From: Acytostelium subglobosum LB1
Taxonomy: Eukaryota > Evosea > Eumycetozoa > Acytosteliales > Acytosteliaceae
DNA: 64,000 bases
Direction of reading: 5' to 3'
NCBI RefSeq assembly: GCF_000787575.1
Contig: NW_012236530.1
Location: 1,432,734-1,496,733, forward strand
A program made the translations under genes and the position numbers. Numbering within the stretch: the stretch's first letter is position 1; every line of letters starts with the position of its first letter. The notes under the pieces were generated by a model. It saw nothing but the letters and a program-made list of their open reading frames with translations. It did not search any database and had not been told where the DNA came from. Below, piece by piece: positions 11,601 through 25,000 of this stretch.

Positions 11601-12404
11601 GCAGCTCATCACAGCCACAGGTATGGTCTGGATCCTGGGATCATACCATTATCGTCTGGAAATCATCCATTGAGTCTCCAAACCCTGCACCAACAGCCTG
11701 CGCGCCAGACACTTTGTGTGCGCCAGATGTTGGATCTGGCCCTGCGATCCCCTTGCCAGTGCCAACTATCCCCGAGCAACAAGAAGTAGTCGTCCCCACT
11801 ACTAATGGTGGTAGATCACGCAAGAACTCTGTGATCACCAAGCCTGACCTCAAGATCAAACGATTCTCCCTGTTCTTCTCGTCCAAGAATGATCTGTCGT
11901 CAAAGAATGACCTGGGGTCATTGTTGTCCAATGCGCCACAGCCTCCAACTACAACCCCGTCACTCAACAACAACAGTAGCTCTGCCCTGCCCAATCCATC
12001 ATCACCCAGAGGTCATTTCCTCTCGATGATCTCTCCAAGGTCAATGACTGCATCACTCGCGGCAATGTCACCATCCAACCCATCGCCACTTGCCAAGTCC
12101 ATGGGAGCACTAGACAACCTCGAGCCAATTGAGCAATCACCCTCACTCCTGCCCAACCACGAGCTTGTCAAGACACATCAAACTCACTCAGTTACATGCA
12201 GTGCATGTCAAAAGTATGTGCTTACTCCATATTGTTTGATCAATCATCATTCTAACATCATTCAATCAATCACAATAATGTAGCAAGATACCTGGAAGCA
12301 TATTGAAGAAGCAATCATACCATTGCAAGAAGTGCCTGTCCAACTTCCACTTTGAATGCATTGACAGAGCTCATTCGATGGCATGCAAGTCCTCCTCATT
12401 CTGA
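8695..12404 (+). CDS. Coiled-coil/WD40 protein with C-terminal C1-type zinc domain
   Basis: Four exons, 8695-9519, 9594-10214, 10280-12213 and 12284-12404, encode about 1166 residues in a continuous frame. Domains in order: a Gln-rich head; an Asp/Glu/Ser/Thr-rich acidic region to about 220; coiled coil at about 225-480 (ELEFARQSLAQAKATIASL, heptads rich in Glu/Lys); a Ser-rich linker; seven WD40-like blades at about 665-945 with the variant pattern VWSxxxDxxIxVW; a Pro/Ser-rich region; and a last zinc module (CSACQNKIPG...HCKKCLSNFHFEC...C) whose spacing fits a C1 domain. The C1 cysteines are split across intron 3. C1 domains bind diacylglycerol or act as protein docks, so membrane-linked signalling is plausible, but no catalytic domain is present and I do not recognise an orthologue. 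Intron 1 carries the palindrome TTGGAATTATTCCAA at 9531-9545. Confidence 0.82.
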
Positions 12405-12576
12405 TCCATCATACCATTCAATCAATTAAAAACCTATGTATTATATTATGTACTCTCGAACAACCCAATCAATCAATCAATTAATTTTCCAGACAAACTG
12501 GAAAACAACACAAATTATAAATTATATGTATAAGTATATATATATATTTATTCACATTGATTAAAAGGATTACCTT

Positions 12577-12834
12577 TTAGTCAAGAGAGTATGTTGGTCG
12601 GAGGTCAAAGTCCTTGCCACCGATGGGAGCACCCATTCTAAAGTTGAAGTTGTAGTACTCGCTAGCGGCATAGCTGTACAGACCGCCACCAAGGGTAGTC
12701 GACATGATGGCAGGAGTAGGACAGTCCTCATCGATGTTGTCGGCCCAGATGTCTTCGACCTGGACGTTGGACAACTTCATTCCGTATGATGGGCTGATTT
12801 CCAGAGGCATGGTTTCCTTGATTGAACTTTGCAT
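12577..12834 (-). CDS. Small acidic protein of unknown function
   Basis: An open frame of 85 residues starting at the ATG at 12834. It begins MQSSIKETMPLEIS and ends [14 protein letters not shown]. It is acidic in the middle (VEDIWADNIDEDCP) and Gly/Tyr-rich after that (TTLGGGLYSYAASEYY). There is no signal peptide, membrane segment or known motif. The exon is markedly GC-richer than its flanks, and stable codon use supports a real gene. The upstream A/C-rich minus-strand sequence (12835-13080) looks like a long 5' UTR. It is tail to tail with the WD40/C1 gene (172 bp apart). I do not recognise the family. Confidence 0.6.
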   Translation of the reverse strand: MQSSIKETMPLEISPSYGMKLSNVQVEDIWADNIDEDCPTPAIMSTTLGGGLYSYAASEYYNFNFRMGAPIGGKDFDLRPTYSLD

Positions 12835-15800
12835 TGTACTTTGAAAGTTGATGTTGAATCCGATCACAATGAATGATTGGTGATATATTAGATGTTTGGT
12901 ATTTTGTTGGGGCGTAGTAGTTGAATTAATTCGAATTGTTTGTTGGATCTTTGTTTGATGCGTGGATGGATGGATGGGGAGGTCGGTAGGTAGGTGTATC
13001 GGTCAGAATGTTCGTGCTTCGGATTGAGGAGTGAGTTTAATTCGTTCGTTGTAACTCTGGTGGATCAAGGTAATTGATGAAAAGGTTGGATTGTTGTTGG
13101 ATGGTGTAATCTTTAAAAATTTTAGTAATGAGGTATGAAGGAGTAGATTAGTTAAAAGGAGTGTTCATTCATTCAGATGAGTTGACCGGAAGTGACCAGG
13201 TCAGAAGGTTCCAACAACGCGACTTGGTTTGGGTGTGATGTGGCGAGAGTGGAGAGTTGCTATACAGTAGTTGTAATGTATAAATCGATGTAAAGTATCA
13301 AACATAACCAAATAAATATTCTCTAGCGTGGACATATACATATGACATGTACAATCGCAATTACAACAATGAAAGAGTGTGGTGGGTGTCATCACACACT
13401 TGTCAATTACAAATCGGAATCATGAGATATGTAATGGTTGTGTGTGAAAGAGTGAGTGACAGAGTGAGTGAGTGTCAATGTTTGATTAGGATGAAGGATG
13501 TCAGCCACTCGAAGAAGGACTTTCATTGTTCATTCAATCATTCAAAGTTGGAAATTATATTGTCATTTTGGAATACCAAATGAATTTCTGTAGCAAGATG
13601 ACAAGTACAATCATGATTATTGGGGGTTTGTGAGATCTATTCAATAAAAATTGGATTTGTCTAATTACCTTTTTGAGTAAATATTTGAAGGATATTACTT
13701 GTCTTGGAAAGATAATAAAAAAGTTGTTGATTAGTTATATAAATAATGGAGATATTGGTCGTAGTAAGTCGAATTGATTGACTGATTGATGGATTTTGTA
13801 ATTATTATTAGATGATATATGATGTTATGTTGGCGATGATGATGATGCGAAAGATAGAGTGTAAAAATATGCGTTGGCGTTTGGATGTTTATCGTTCTTC
13901 GTCGTCTTTTGGACAAGGTGTGTAATGTAATGTAGAGAGTTATAAATAATATTGTATTTATAATATGTTGTGTTGTTGTAATATTGGAGTCAAGAGATAG
14001 ATTGTTTGATTGTTGTTTGATTGATTGATTGATGGATGTGAAATTATATTTATAAGAGAGCTGTGTCCCTTATATAATATACTTCATCGTGTTTAGTACA
14101 TGTATGTGTTTGTGTGTGTTAAAGTGTGAAGTAGTGATTGATCAATCACACCTACCCACACCCACACCAATCACACACACACACACACACTTAACAATAT
14201 ATACTTGATCAGTCATACTTAAACACATAATAGAGTCATTAGAATGATGGAGTGATGGCAACAACAGGCATCACCATCACAATTCTGAACCGAGCTATCA
14301 GACTCTGAAATGTCCTTTCAAGTGGGTCCAACCACATTAACACATTACTTCAACCGAACCCTACTATACCCCTACCCTACCATCACCTTTAAGATCGTTG
14401 GGTCATCATTGCATTGTATAAATACCACACATAATCAAGTGAGTGTAATTGAGTTAGTGTTAGTGTGTGATGAGTGATTGGTTTGATTTGGTACTCTAAA
14501 CACTACTTTATCAAGGTGATCATTGCCAATACTGGTAAATGAGGGAAGGGTGATAGTTTCTGTGATTGACAATTCAACTGATTGATTGGTCATGACAACA
14601 ATTCTCAACACTGAATTCCATTCCCATCCTCAAACCCATTCTAATCCGATGAATACTTTGGGAATTAACAAATCAAATATAATATTAATATTAATTATTT
14701 TTTCTCTTACATATTTGGAAATCCAAGGAGATACAATACATAAATATTCAAAGTCTCTTCCTCCTTCCCTCCCTCAATTAATCAATCAAAATAATAATTG
14801 TGTTATATATCCGAATGTATTCATACATCAATTCAAGTAATTCCTAATGATCCATGTGACAGACTGACCACAACAAACAAACAAACATAATTGAGAAAGT
14901 TGGATAATTTACAATAATGAGTTTCCAGTTTATTCGAGATTACTATGTTGATTGATATGTCCACTCTATGTATAGCATTGTCGACAATAGTAAATATGTC
15001 TACTTTTGGAATGAAGGGTAAGGGGTACGTCACACTGTGATTGATTTGAATTCCATCGTTTGGTTAGACAATGTGTCTATATTAAGTCATTACTCAAACA
15101 TGAAATAAACCATATATATCTCATTTATCTCATCTCATCTCATTCCAGAATGAGTTCAAGTATGAGTGTATGATTATGAGTGATCATTAACCAACACACA
15201 CTCGACTAATACTAACACTAACACACAACTCACACACTCAATCAATTTCAATCATTCGATCAATCACTCATTGCCCACACACCCTCACACACACAATGAC
15301 ACCCATTGCCACACTCACTACCACTAGTTAAATGTCGATCGAATACCACCACACTGATTGATAGTGATCAAAAATGGTTGATTGCCTACTTCCCTTCCTA
15401 ATGCTCCATTCCTGCCTAGGGTGTCAACACTACATTGCACTACACTTGACTGACTCCCACCACGTACCTTATACACCAGAGTTTGAGGTAGTAGGTAGAC
15501 ATTGTAGCCGTTGGTCTGCCCCTCCCTCACTCTCAACATCCCTTCATCCCAATAACCAATATACATACACAAGTCAAAAGACACAAATATACATGACTAT
15601 CTATTTCTCTCTATTTACCATACCAACTTGAGTTGATTGATTGATTGATATTGAGTGCTATTAATTCTTGATAGTTTCAGAGCAGAATCAGACAAGACTA
15701 TCCGTCACGTCTCACCAGCGACAACAACGACAACCAACCCTATCGTCATCAACAACAACAACATCCACAACCCATCAATCCAATACATCGGTGGTGATTA

Positions 15801-15933
15801 CATACTATCCATCAATCAATCAATCAAATATTCCATTGATTATTAATCATCGATATCTTGTTCTATAAATATAACTATATATATATATATATTATACAAT
15901 AATAATTATTTATTCAATATAATATCCTAATTC
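12835..15933. other. Long AT-rich intergenic region, no gene supported
   Basis: About 3.1 kb between the divergent small gene (-) and the RasGEF (+). It contains many simple repeats: GATT/CAAT tetranucleotides (13770-13790, 14005-14035, 15636-15650, 15810-15830), a CA run at 14173-14190 and a TA run at 15874-15892. Open frames of 60-86 codons here are low in complexity or have no protein character. CAAT tracts in this genome often mark introns, so untranslated exons of either neighbour could lie here, but I cannot place them. Confidence 0.5.
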
Positions 15934-18595
15934 ATGGATACATGCTTGGACAGTGTTGCCACAGCCACAGCCACAGTTACCACTATTGCCACAGCAACAA
16001 ACATGACAACTACCACAGCTACATCCACAACAACAACAACAACAGCAGGAGGCACAAAATTTCCAAAGAATGCTGGAAAGCCCCCTCTTCACAGGTCCCC
16101 TTGTATATTGTCTAAAAGCGAGACGTTCATCGATGAACTGGCATCATTATCTTTCTCGAGTGCTGGCGACAAGTCAGAGACAGCCACTCACTCTTCACCC
16201 TCACCCAACAACTTCAACAACCAATCAACATCACCTCCTTGCTTATCAACATCGACATCAATCAATGCGTTGAATACATTACTAAAGTTGGTTAGACAAC
16301 AGTCACCACCAGTGCTGTCGCCTCGCTCACCTTCTCGCCGCTCTTCAAGGTCCAACTCTATATACGACCTGAGGCTGACAGACCTCGAGCAGCTTGGCAG
16401 TCAATCATCTCTAGCAAGCTCACGCAATAGCTTCAGAGCACGTAGTGTCAGCGAGGTCGTCTTCAACACTTGGGACTCTGCAGACATTGACAGCTTGCTG
16501 AATGACGACCTGTCGCCCGACCCCTCGCTGCCCAGTCCGCCACTCAGTCCTCCAACTTCGTCTACACCGCCACCAACAACTGCACAAGGAGCTAGCAGTG
16601 CGCTAAAGGACTCTACATCATCTGCTACGACTACTTCATCATCAATATCAACAACACTCAATGGTGCAGACCAGCCCGCTGGCGTAATACATGAACGAAA
16701 GAAGTCTGCGTCGGTAGTGCCATCGAAGGATCTCACGCTAGACGACAACAACCTGGTGGTGGCTGGCACTATCGACCGAATGGTCGCTCTACTCACAGAC
16801 ATCTCATCGTACACTGGCACTCAGTATGTCGAGGACTTCCTCTTCACCTATCACTACTTCATGAAGGACGAGGAGTTGCTTGCGCGCCTCGACTACCGCT
16901 TCAACAACCCTCTCAACACGGAGCAGCTCGCTACACTGTCGCCCGAGTATCAACAGCAGATCACTCAACATGTCAAGCTGCGCGTCGTCAATGTGCTCAA
17001 GAAGTGGGTCGAGGGACACGGCTACGACTTCCAGAATCCCGACCTTATACTGCCGCTCAGCAAGCTGCTCGACCAGCTCGTTGCCTTCAATCCAAAGTGG
17101 GGCAATCACATCAAGCGATCACTATCCAGCAACGTCGTGCGACTGTTCTCTGAGGACAACCGCAAGGAGACTCGACTCAATCTCAAGAACCTGGTCTACA
17201 TCAACGTGGACATGGAGACGTACGCTGAGCTAATGTCGCGCGGTCTGCCGCTCAAAGTTCGCAAGAAGAACTTTGTCTCGATCAAGAACTCGTTCATTGG
17301 TCGCGAGGCAGTCGATTGGATACAGAGCACGCTGGAGTTGGAGACACGTGATCAAGCCGTTCTGATACTTCAACGGATGATGGACCAGGACCTGATCAAG
17401 CACTATTCTGAGCGCGGTGCCAGCCGCGTGAGCATGTCTCTTGCCAACGCGGAGAGCCCGCCTGTGCCATCCTCCCCGCTCTCACTGCGGTTCTCGCTGC
17501 CGCTGTCCTCTGATCGTCCTGCGGGATCGGTCAAGATCTTCCGTGACCAAGACACCGTATACTACTTCCCAAAGGATTGGGCACCAAGGCTAGAGGCTAC
17601 CGACTTTCCTCAGCCGATCGTGTCGCGAATCGATGGCAACAGTACATTCTTGGATGTTAGTCCTGTGGAGATTGCTAGACAACTGGTCATAATAGAGTTC
17701 AGTCTATTCAAACTGATAACGCCATCCGACCTCTACCATCAATCATGGAACAAGCCCAATGCTGACATTCGATCTCCAAACCTCATGAAGTTCATTGAGA
17801 GGTCCAACACTCTTAGCTACTGGGTGGCGACTGTAAGTTACCATCCACCATAATGTTGATTGAATGGCACATGCTAACATCATCCATACGTCCAACAGGA
17901 GATAGTGTTGTCCAATGATATGAAACAAAGGACCAAGGTCCTAAAGAGGTTTATAATAATTGCCAGTGTAAGTATCCAGTCCAACATCCACCTTCCATCC
18001 TCCAACAATATCCTGACACTCCCTCTTCCAACAACAGATACTTAGGAAGATGAATGCTTGGAATCCTTTGATGGGCATTATGTTGGGATTGAGCCTTGGC
18101 AGTGTGCAGAGACTAAAGAGGACGTGGGAGACACTGCCCAAGCATGTGTTGGAGTTCTACGAGGTGTTGTCTAAAGAGACAAGTGCCACACAGAACTATG
18201 CCAACTATCGCAAGGCACTCCAAACGCCAACATATCCATCCATACCATACTTTGCCATCTACCTCCGCGACCTCACATTTATCGAAGAGGGCAACAATGA
18301 CTACCTCTCCAACGGCTTTATCAACTTTACTAAGATGAAGATGATATCCAAGGTGTTGACAGAAATTCATCGCTTCCAATCAGTTCCATACAGGCTCATA
18401 AAGATTGAACCTGTCCAGCAAATATTAACGAATCCATCAGTTGTCCTCAAGGACATTGAGGTAAGACATTTGGATGGTGGAATGAATCAGCGCAGCATAC
18501 TAACGCGCCAACAACAGTTGTACAAAGCATCAAAGATACAAGAGGATACTATTAGGTCAGTCTCAAAGTTGAAGCTCAATCACAACAAGAAATGA
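15934..18595 (+). CDS. Ras guanine nucleotide exchange factor with DEP domain
   Basis: Activates a Ras-family GTPase by GDP release, at or near membranes. Four exons, 15934-17832, 17899-17967, 18038-18460 and 18518-18595, give about 822 residues. The N-terminal 240 residues are Thr/Ala/Ser/Pro-rich low complexity. A RasGEF-N domain follows at about 268-370 (VVAGTIDRMVALLTDI, then VLKKWVEGHGYDFQNP). A DEP domain lies at about 440-550 (FIGREAVDWIQSTLELETR), interrupted by a Ser/Pro insert. The catalytic CDC25-type domain runs from about 570 to the end (PVEIARQLVIIEFSLFKLI, NTLSYWVATEIV, LGSVQRLKRTWETLP). Introns 2 and 3 fall inside the catalytic domain, and the short final exon supplies its last helix. 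Many dictyostelid RasGEFs act in chemotaxis; which Ras this one serves is unknown. It converges on the Rh gene with an 83-bp gap. Confidence 0.92.
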
Positions 18596-18678
18596 GCGCG
18601 AGAGATTGAGTTATAGGCATGACATGTAAGCAATGGCTATCGATAGCTTGCTTGACATGACAGATGCTTTGTTGTTGT

Positions 18679-20289
18679 TTAATGCTCCTTGCTTTCCAAC
18701 TCGACACTGTGACTGGATGGTCCAGTCTCACTGTCATCGCCAGAGCCAAAGCCCGATGGATAGTCAGAGGCGACGTGCCAGAAGGCGTGATCACTAAAGT
18801 ACTCCTCCTTCCTCAAGCCGCCAATCTTCCTGACCAGCTTCAAGATGGCGCCTGTGATCAGTCCACCGACAATGCCAACACCGACCACAATAAATGTCAT
18901 CGCGGCGTTCCTCTTGGCCTGCTCGTCGCCGGCTGGGAACAGAATGTTAAACTCAACGTCACTGTACAGACTTCTGTCATTGATGGCGTGAGCAGCGGCA
19001 ATCACTGCGGCAATGCTGCCAATGAAGCCTGGCATGCCATGCAGGTTGTTGATACCGCATGTGTCTTGTAGGTTGAATCTCTTGGCTAGGAATGGCGTCA
19101 GGTAGACGTAGCCCAGAACTGAGATGGTGCCCACGATGAAGCCCATGCTGATAGCTGATGCTGGGCCGATGTTTAGATGTGCCAGGACTCCCTGTACGAC
19201 ACCGCCTGCCAATGTGCTGTTCTGGACGTGGACCATGTCCAGCTTGTGACCAAAGTGACCGCACAGTCTCGATACGATGAATGTGGCAATGGTGGAGCCA
19301 GTGAGCGACAGGAATGTGTTGGCAATGGCCCTCAATTGAGGGTCTCCACGTGGTGCAATCGCTGCGTTGAAGCTTGGCCACTGTTGGATGAGTGGGCGTG
19401 AAGGGAAAGGAGGGGAGGGGGAAGGTCAGTCCTGTGCGCGTCATACACCCACTAACAGACGATCAATCAATCAATCACCCTAAACATACCATCATCCAAA
19501 GGAATAGTGAACCGGCCATAGCAAAGAGGTCGCCAACGTATGAGGCGGCATTCTCTGGACTGGTCTTTGCCTTCTTGTTGGTGATGAACCAGCATACCGT
19601 CAGACCAAAGTAGCAGCCAAATGTGTGGATGGTCATACCTCCGCCAACGTCAAAGGCCTTAATCTTCTCCATTATATACATGTTCAAGAAGTAGAACATT
19701 GGCTCCAAGATGCCAACGATGAGCATCTGCAGTGGTGTGACCTTGCCCAACAGTGCACCATATGTGATCATAACAGCTCCAGCGCAGAACAATCCATTCA
19801 ACAATGTCTCTACGTTGAACTATTTGTGCGTGTTGAGGTAGGTGATGGTTAGTATGGCCGGCCATTCTAATACTCTTGCCAGTGAGTATACATAATACAT
19901 ACATAGAATAATTCATGACGGAATGATTCGTTGTGGAGGATGAACTCTACAAAGCCCATGAGGAGAACGGACCACTGGGCAACCATGGCCGATATGATAA
20001 AGGTGTAGCCAAGGGCTGAGTATCCGTAGCGACGCAGGAATACCATGAGGAAGCCGAAACCAAAGAAGATCATAATGTTGACATCGCGGAAGTAGCCATA
20101 GGTGTGGTCAATCTCGTCTTGAACCTGGTCAAAGCCTCCACCGTAACGAGCATTGGTGTCGTATCGTACCCAGATGGCGAACAGAACAATCATGAACACC
20201 TGGAACAGGAACAAGCCAATGACGAACATCAAGCTCTCAGTCTTCCTAGACTTGAGCGTCAATCTCTTGTCATCTTCGTCTTGTGACAT
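18679..20289 (-). CDS. rhgA: Rhesus-like glycoprotein (ammonium/gas channel)
   Basis: Rh-family channel conducting NH3/NH4+ and possibly CO2, in the plasma or contractile-vacuole membrane. Three exons (19903-20289, 19490-19819, 18679-19380) give about 472 residues. The match is to Rh proteins rather than bacterial-type Amt: DVNIMIFFGFGFLMVFLRR corresponds to the DVHVMIFVGFGFLM block, followed by AFDVGGGMTIHTFGCYFGL with the pore-His region, LFLWMMWPSFNAAI, NTFLSLTGS and GINNLHGMPGFIGS. Eleven or twelve hydrophobic segments are visible, and the cytosolic tail is acidic and Ser-rich. The first exon begins with a short charged cytosolic segment at the ATG 20289. The gene symbol follows the D. 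discoideum name by family match only. Confidence 0.92.
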
Positions 20290-22087
20290 TCTATATCTCT
20301 ACTCTATATCTATATATATCTATATTTTATGATTGATTGATCGATTGTTTGATTGATTGATGAAGTGGAGTGTCCAGAGACAAGCTGTCAGTACTATGTA
20401 TAAGGGGAAATTTGGAAATTGACAGCCCTTTAAGGACATTATCAAAGGCGTGTGTGTGATGGGTGAGTGTCAATCAAAGTGATCAGTGGGGTGCCAACAC
20501 ACTCGCACACTCACACTCACAAGCAAAGGTAAGTGTGTGAGCCACTTGGACCTTTGATTGATTGTGACAGGTAATGTCAATCAATCTTCGCCCTTTGCTT
20601 TAACAAGATGTCTGTCTACCTACATATATGTGTTATGTGTGATTGATGTAATGTCAATGTTGGGAGAATGAATGAGTTGATTTGAGTTGATCGATGGAAG
20701 ACTGATTGGGAGAGGGAAGAAGAAGGGTAAGGAAGGTACTTGACAACAACACATCAACAACAACATCATCATTGATTCATGAGCTGATGTATGATGTCTG
20801 CAGTGCACTCACTCACAACCGTGGCAGTGAATTGGAACAAGCTGGGACCTAAGGTGCCCGTAGCCAAACAAACGCGTACAAAACCATCATTGATCTTAGC
20901 CCTACTCCACATGGAAGAGTTGATCAAAAAATATTAGTGTTGTTAAAATGACAAATGTCAAGATCTTTTCCAACACAGGGCAATGCTCAGATTACATCAT
21001 GGGCCAGGGCTTCAGTGGGGGCCACATTTTTGATGACCATTGCTTTGCACTTCTGCTGTCAAACACGTTCAATTTGCCAATTGAGGTTGTCCTGGGCACG
21101 CGGATATGTGGATGGGGGTGTCAAGTCATCATTTGGGAAACTCTAGCTGTCCCGCCATCTGACACATCTTGTACATGTGTGGCAGGCAGGCAGAAGCCCT
21201 TGGCTGGCTGGCTTGCTTGCTGTCAATGTCAGGTCGTGTCAATCAATCAATCAACCATGACATGTCTTCGCTTATGTTAATAGAATGCAAAGAGCGGGGA
21301 CTACAGTCCATCGAACCTAACCAGGTGAATGTGTATGTTGCCAACATCTCTTGGGTTGTGAGTGGATGATAAAGATTCACAAGGGTTGGTCCAATCTACA
21401 TCTATAACTCAACAACATCCATTCAACTTTCTTTTCGAGCTTACAACTGCTTACAATCAATCTTACCTCGCTAGACCTGTCATTATATTCACAATGTAAA
21501 TGTATTATTATCTGTTTGTATATTACAGATAGATAACTAATTAATATTATAACATTGGGTGAGTATGACGAATGGATGTTAGAAGTCCAAACAAATGGTG
21601 ACAGACTACTTACATTAAATTGAGCCTGGGCGAGTTGGACCGTGGTCTGAAGAGGACATCAACACAATGTTGTGATTTTGATAACGTTTTGGGGACCGAT
21701 CAAAAACTGGCTCCAAAAATAAATTCAGGTTTTCGACATCATCATCGTCTCAACCTATCAACTCTATCTGCAGCGGTTTAACAGACAATCAGAGATCTAT
21801 TTTATTTCTGTGTAGCGAGATCCTTGAAATCAACGGGTAATGGCTGGATGTGTCCCCTTACGTCATGGTTCGAACCAAAATAACCTCGAACCAACCCGTC
21901 CACCGTGATCCCCTCGGAGCGGCACAGTCCCTGTGATCACCATTTAAATCGCACTTTATCATTCATTCATTGGAGCTCATCCATCATTGTGTACAACTAG
22001 TTACAGATAATCAATCAATCAAACAGACAATCAATCAGTCAACCAAACGATCAATCACACACAAACAGATTCCCTACCTTACCCCCA
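20290..22087. other. Intergenic region between divergent genes
   Basis: About 1.8 kb between the Rh gene (-) and the secreted repeat-protein gene (+). GATT repeats lie near 20329-20362, and GGCAGGCAGG/GGCTGGCTGG runs at 21181-21222. A 110-codon open frame at 20948-21280 is Cys-rich but has no signal, start context or known motif, and is left unannotated. A TTACGTCA sequence near 21857-21864 resembles a CRE-type site, without further support. Confidence 0.5.
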
Positions 22088-25000
22088 ATGATCAACTTCA
22101 ACATGGTGTCACACACTTTGTTGTTGATTGTATTGCTTGCCTTTGTGGCCACTTCCAGTGTCACTGCTGCACAGACCGATGATCCATGCAAAGGAGTCAA
22201 TGATATACAGCTCCAAAAACTAAACACAACTTGCGTCTTTCCACTCCTGTTCGGCATCCTGCCCTACAACTATGAGACCATATCCATCTCTCCACAAGTG
22301 CCCAACTACTTCACTACGACCAACGTCATATGGCAGGTCTCCAAGACTGGTACCTACAGGGTGACCGTCACCCAGGGACAATGCATCAAGTCCACCACCT
22401 TCTACGTTCTCGTTCCATCTCTCACCGTTCAGTCCGCCGCATGCTACCGCGGCGCCACCACTGTGTCCTTCACTGGCTTCGAGGGTAAGAACGGAACTTA
22501 CACCATCGACAACCTGTCCCCAGTCTCTACCAACTCGTCCTACTCCCAATCAGTTTTCCTCGCGCCTGGCCAACACACGCTCAAGATTACCGGTCTTTTG
22601 TTGTCGCCCTACACTTGCTCCTACTTCTTCAATGTGGACAGCCCGAGCGTGTTCCCCACGCTCGAAATCAAGCAGCCAATGTGCTCGTTTGACACAGGCA
22701 GCATTAGAGTGAGCAATGCCGATAAGTTCACATCGCTCACTCTGACCAATGGAGCGCAGACTGTGCAGAACACCAGCATAGGCCAGTACGACAACCTGGT
22801 GTTGGACACGGGTTTCAACGGCAACTACACACTCGTGCCAACCACGCTCAGTGTGGTGCGATCACAATGAATGTTACGTTGATCGCCCGCCAGCCTCAGC
22901 TCTCATTCTCATTCTGGAATGTTGCCGGATGCAACAGGACACACGGCGTGGCCAGCATCACAATGAACGATCCAGCACCATTCTCTGGCATCCCCAACCA
23001 GAACATGTTCATGGCCACCAATGTCAATGTGTCCCTTGGCGTCCCCACTGAGATTGGCAACCGCAACTACAACGCACAGTTCTTATCAGGAGGTTGCCGC
23101 TTGACCGAGTGGATACCATTGACCAACACTTACTTCCCCGTGTCGTACAGCACAATCCCTGCGTTACCAACATGCTCTGCACCCAACTCCACCCTCAAGG
23201 TCGACTTTGGCAACGACATGAGCAAGTTCAAGATGTTCAAGGACGACTCTGTTCAAGTGATTGTGGATGCCAACAACTCGACCAACGTGACCTATGGCAG
23301 CAATTACTCAATGCAGTCGGAATGCTTCACCAAGAGCTTGTACGCAGTTTACTCTACTGTCAAGCCAGTCTACTATGTCTACACGACCGACCCAACTTGC
23401 GTCGGTATCATCCACATGTACGTTCAGAACTACGACCAGTTCTCGAGCATCAAGATGGTCGACACGTTCAACACATCCAACGTTTTCTACGCCGATGCCA
23501 ACGGCGAGTTCAACGGACTGTACTACGCGGGCTCGTGGCAGTTGGCCACCGTGGACAAGTGCGGCAAGACCTTTACCCAGCAGGTCCAGATCCTCGAGTC
23601 CAGCACCTCGCTCGACACCAATTTCCTCACATTCGAGATCACCAACCTCAATGAGCCAATGACCTGCACATCCATTGGCAACATGTCAATCCTGCCAATT
23701 TATAAGGGCTTGCGCGGTAGCAAGGCTACATTCACCAACTTCTCCAACAGTAACTCATACCTCTCTATACCATTCCACTATCCAACGTGCACCAGATACA
23801 CACCCACAGTGTACTACTCATACGCCGGTGCCTACAACTTCTCCACTTTGACATTGTTGCGCAATGCATCATGTACACAATCGACAGATGGTCTAGTGCG
23901 TCTTGACATCATTGGCAACTACACACTGGCATTGGTCACTATCAATGGTGGCTTCTACTCTCCTGCCGCCAACTACTCCCTTGGACCTGGAAAGTACAAC
24001 TTCCAGCTACAATACACTGGAATGTACTTCTGCTATCAATATCTCACCATCGAAGTGTTTAACAACAATCCAAGTAAGTACATATCCACATAGCTATGGA
24101 ATCATTCCAGACTCAGCCACTCCCCACCCCTCAATCATACTCACTCAATCAATCAATCAATCACATGATTAGGCTATGAGATCAAGTACACGACATCGCC
24201 ACAGAGCACTACTGATTGTAGCGTGAAGAGTGGCAAGTTCTATTTGCAAGAGGATGAGTCCAACTTCAACTCGGTGATACTCAATGGTATCAAGTCTGAT
24301 TCAGGTCAGGGTGTATGGACGACTGGTTCATTCAAGCAGGGCACATTGGTATTCAATCACACAGTCTGTGGCGTGGGTATCATCAATTACATCAACCTAA
24401 CGACTGTCTGGAATGGCGTCACGATCCAAGTCGACACGGCCACACCCCCAATGTGTGACAGGTTCTCTAGTGGTGGCGATGGTATTGCACCAATCAGTCT
24501 CACTGTCTTCGACAATAGTCTGCCTATAACACAACTCTCGAGCGACAACTCCTCGCTCACATTGTCCAACGGCCTCAAGTCGATTGGCAGTGTGGGCAGT
24601 GGCCGCCACTGGATCTGGGTCAAGAGCACCTACTGTCTGTGGAACAAGAAGATTGAGGTCAAGGGCGACTACTCCCCCTCGTACGCCGCCACCGTCTCCA
24701 AGTACCCCGACCCTGGCATGTCCAACGGTGTGATCAACATCGTCCCGCTCAAGGTGTCCTCCGCCATGATCAACTCGGTCTCCACCACCTCTGGCAACGT
24801 CGGACCGGACAAGACAACTGTTGTCGGTTGGAATGAATATAATATCATCAAGCTGACTATCCAGGACTACACTGGTTGCAGGACATTGCTCAGTGTCAAC
24901 ACGACCCCACCCGCGTCCCAGTCACCAAAGCCCTTCTACACAACCACGTCGGCCAAACGCTGCGGACCACCCGCGACCATAGTCACATTTGACGCGTACA

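Noticed and set aside
20948-21280. 110-codon Cys-rich frame in the Rh spacer
   Set aside because: No start context, signal, motif or splice support; codon use resembles spacer.
21866-21895. tRNA T-arm-like GGTTCGAACC
   Set aside because: No 5-bp T stem, acceptor stem or anticodon arm could be placed around it.
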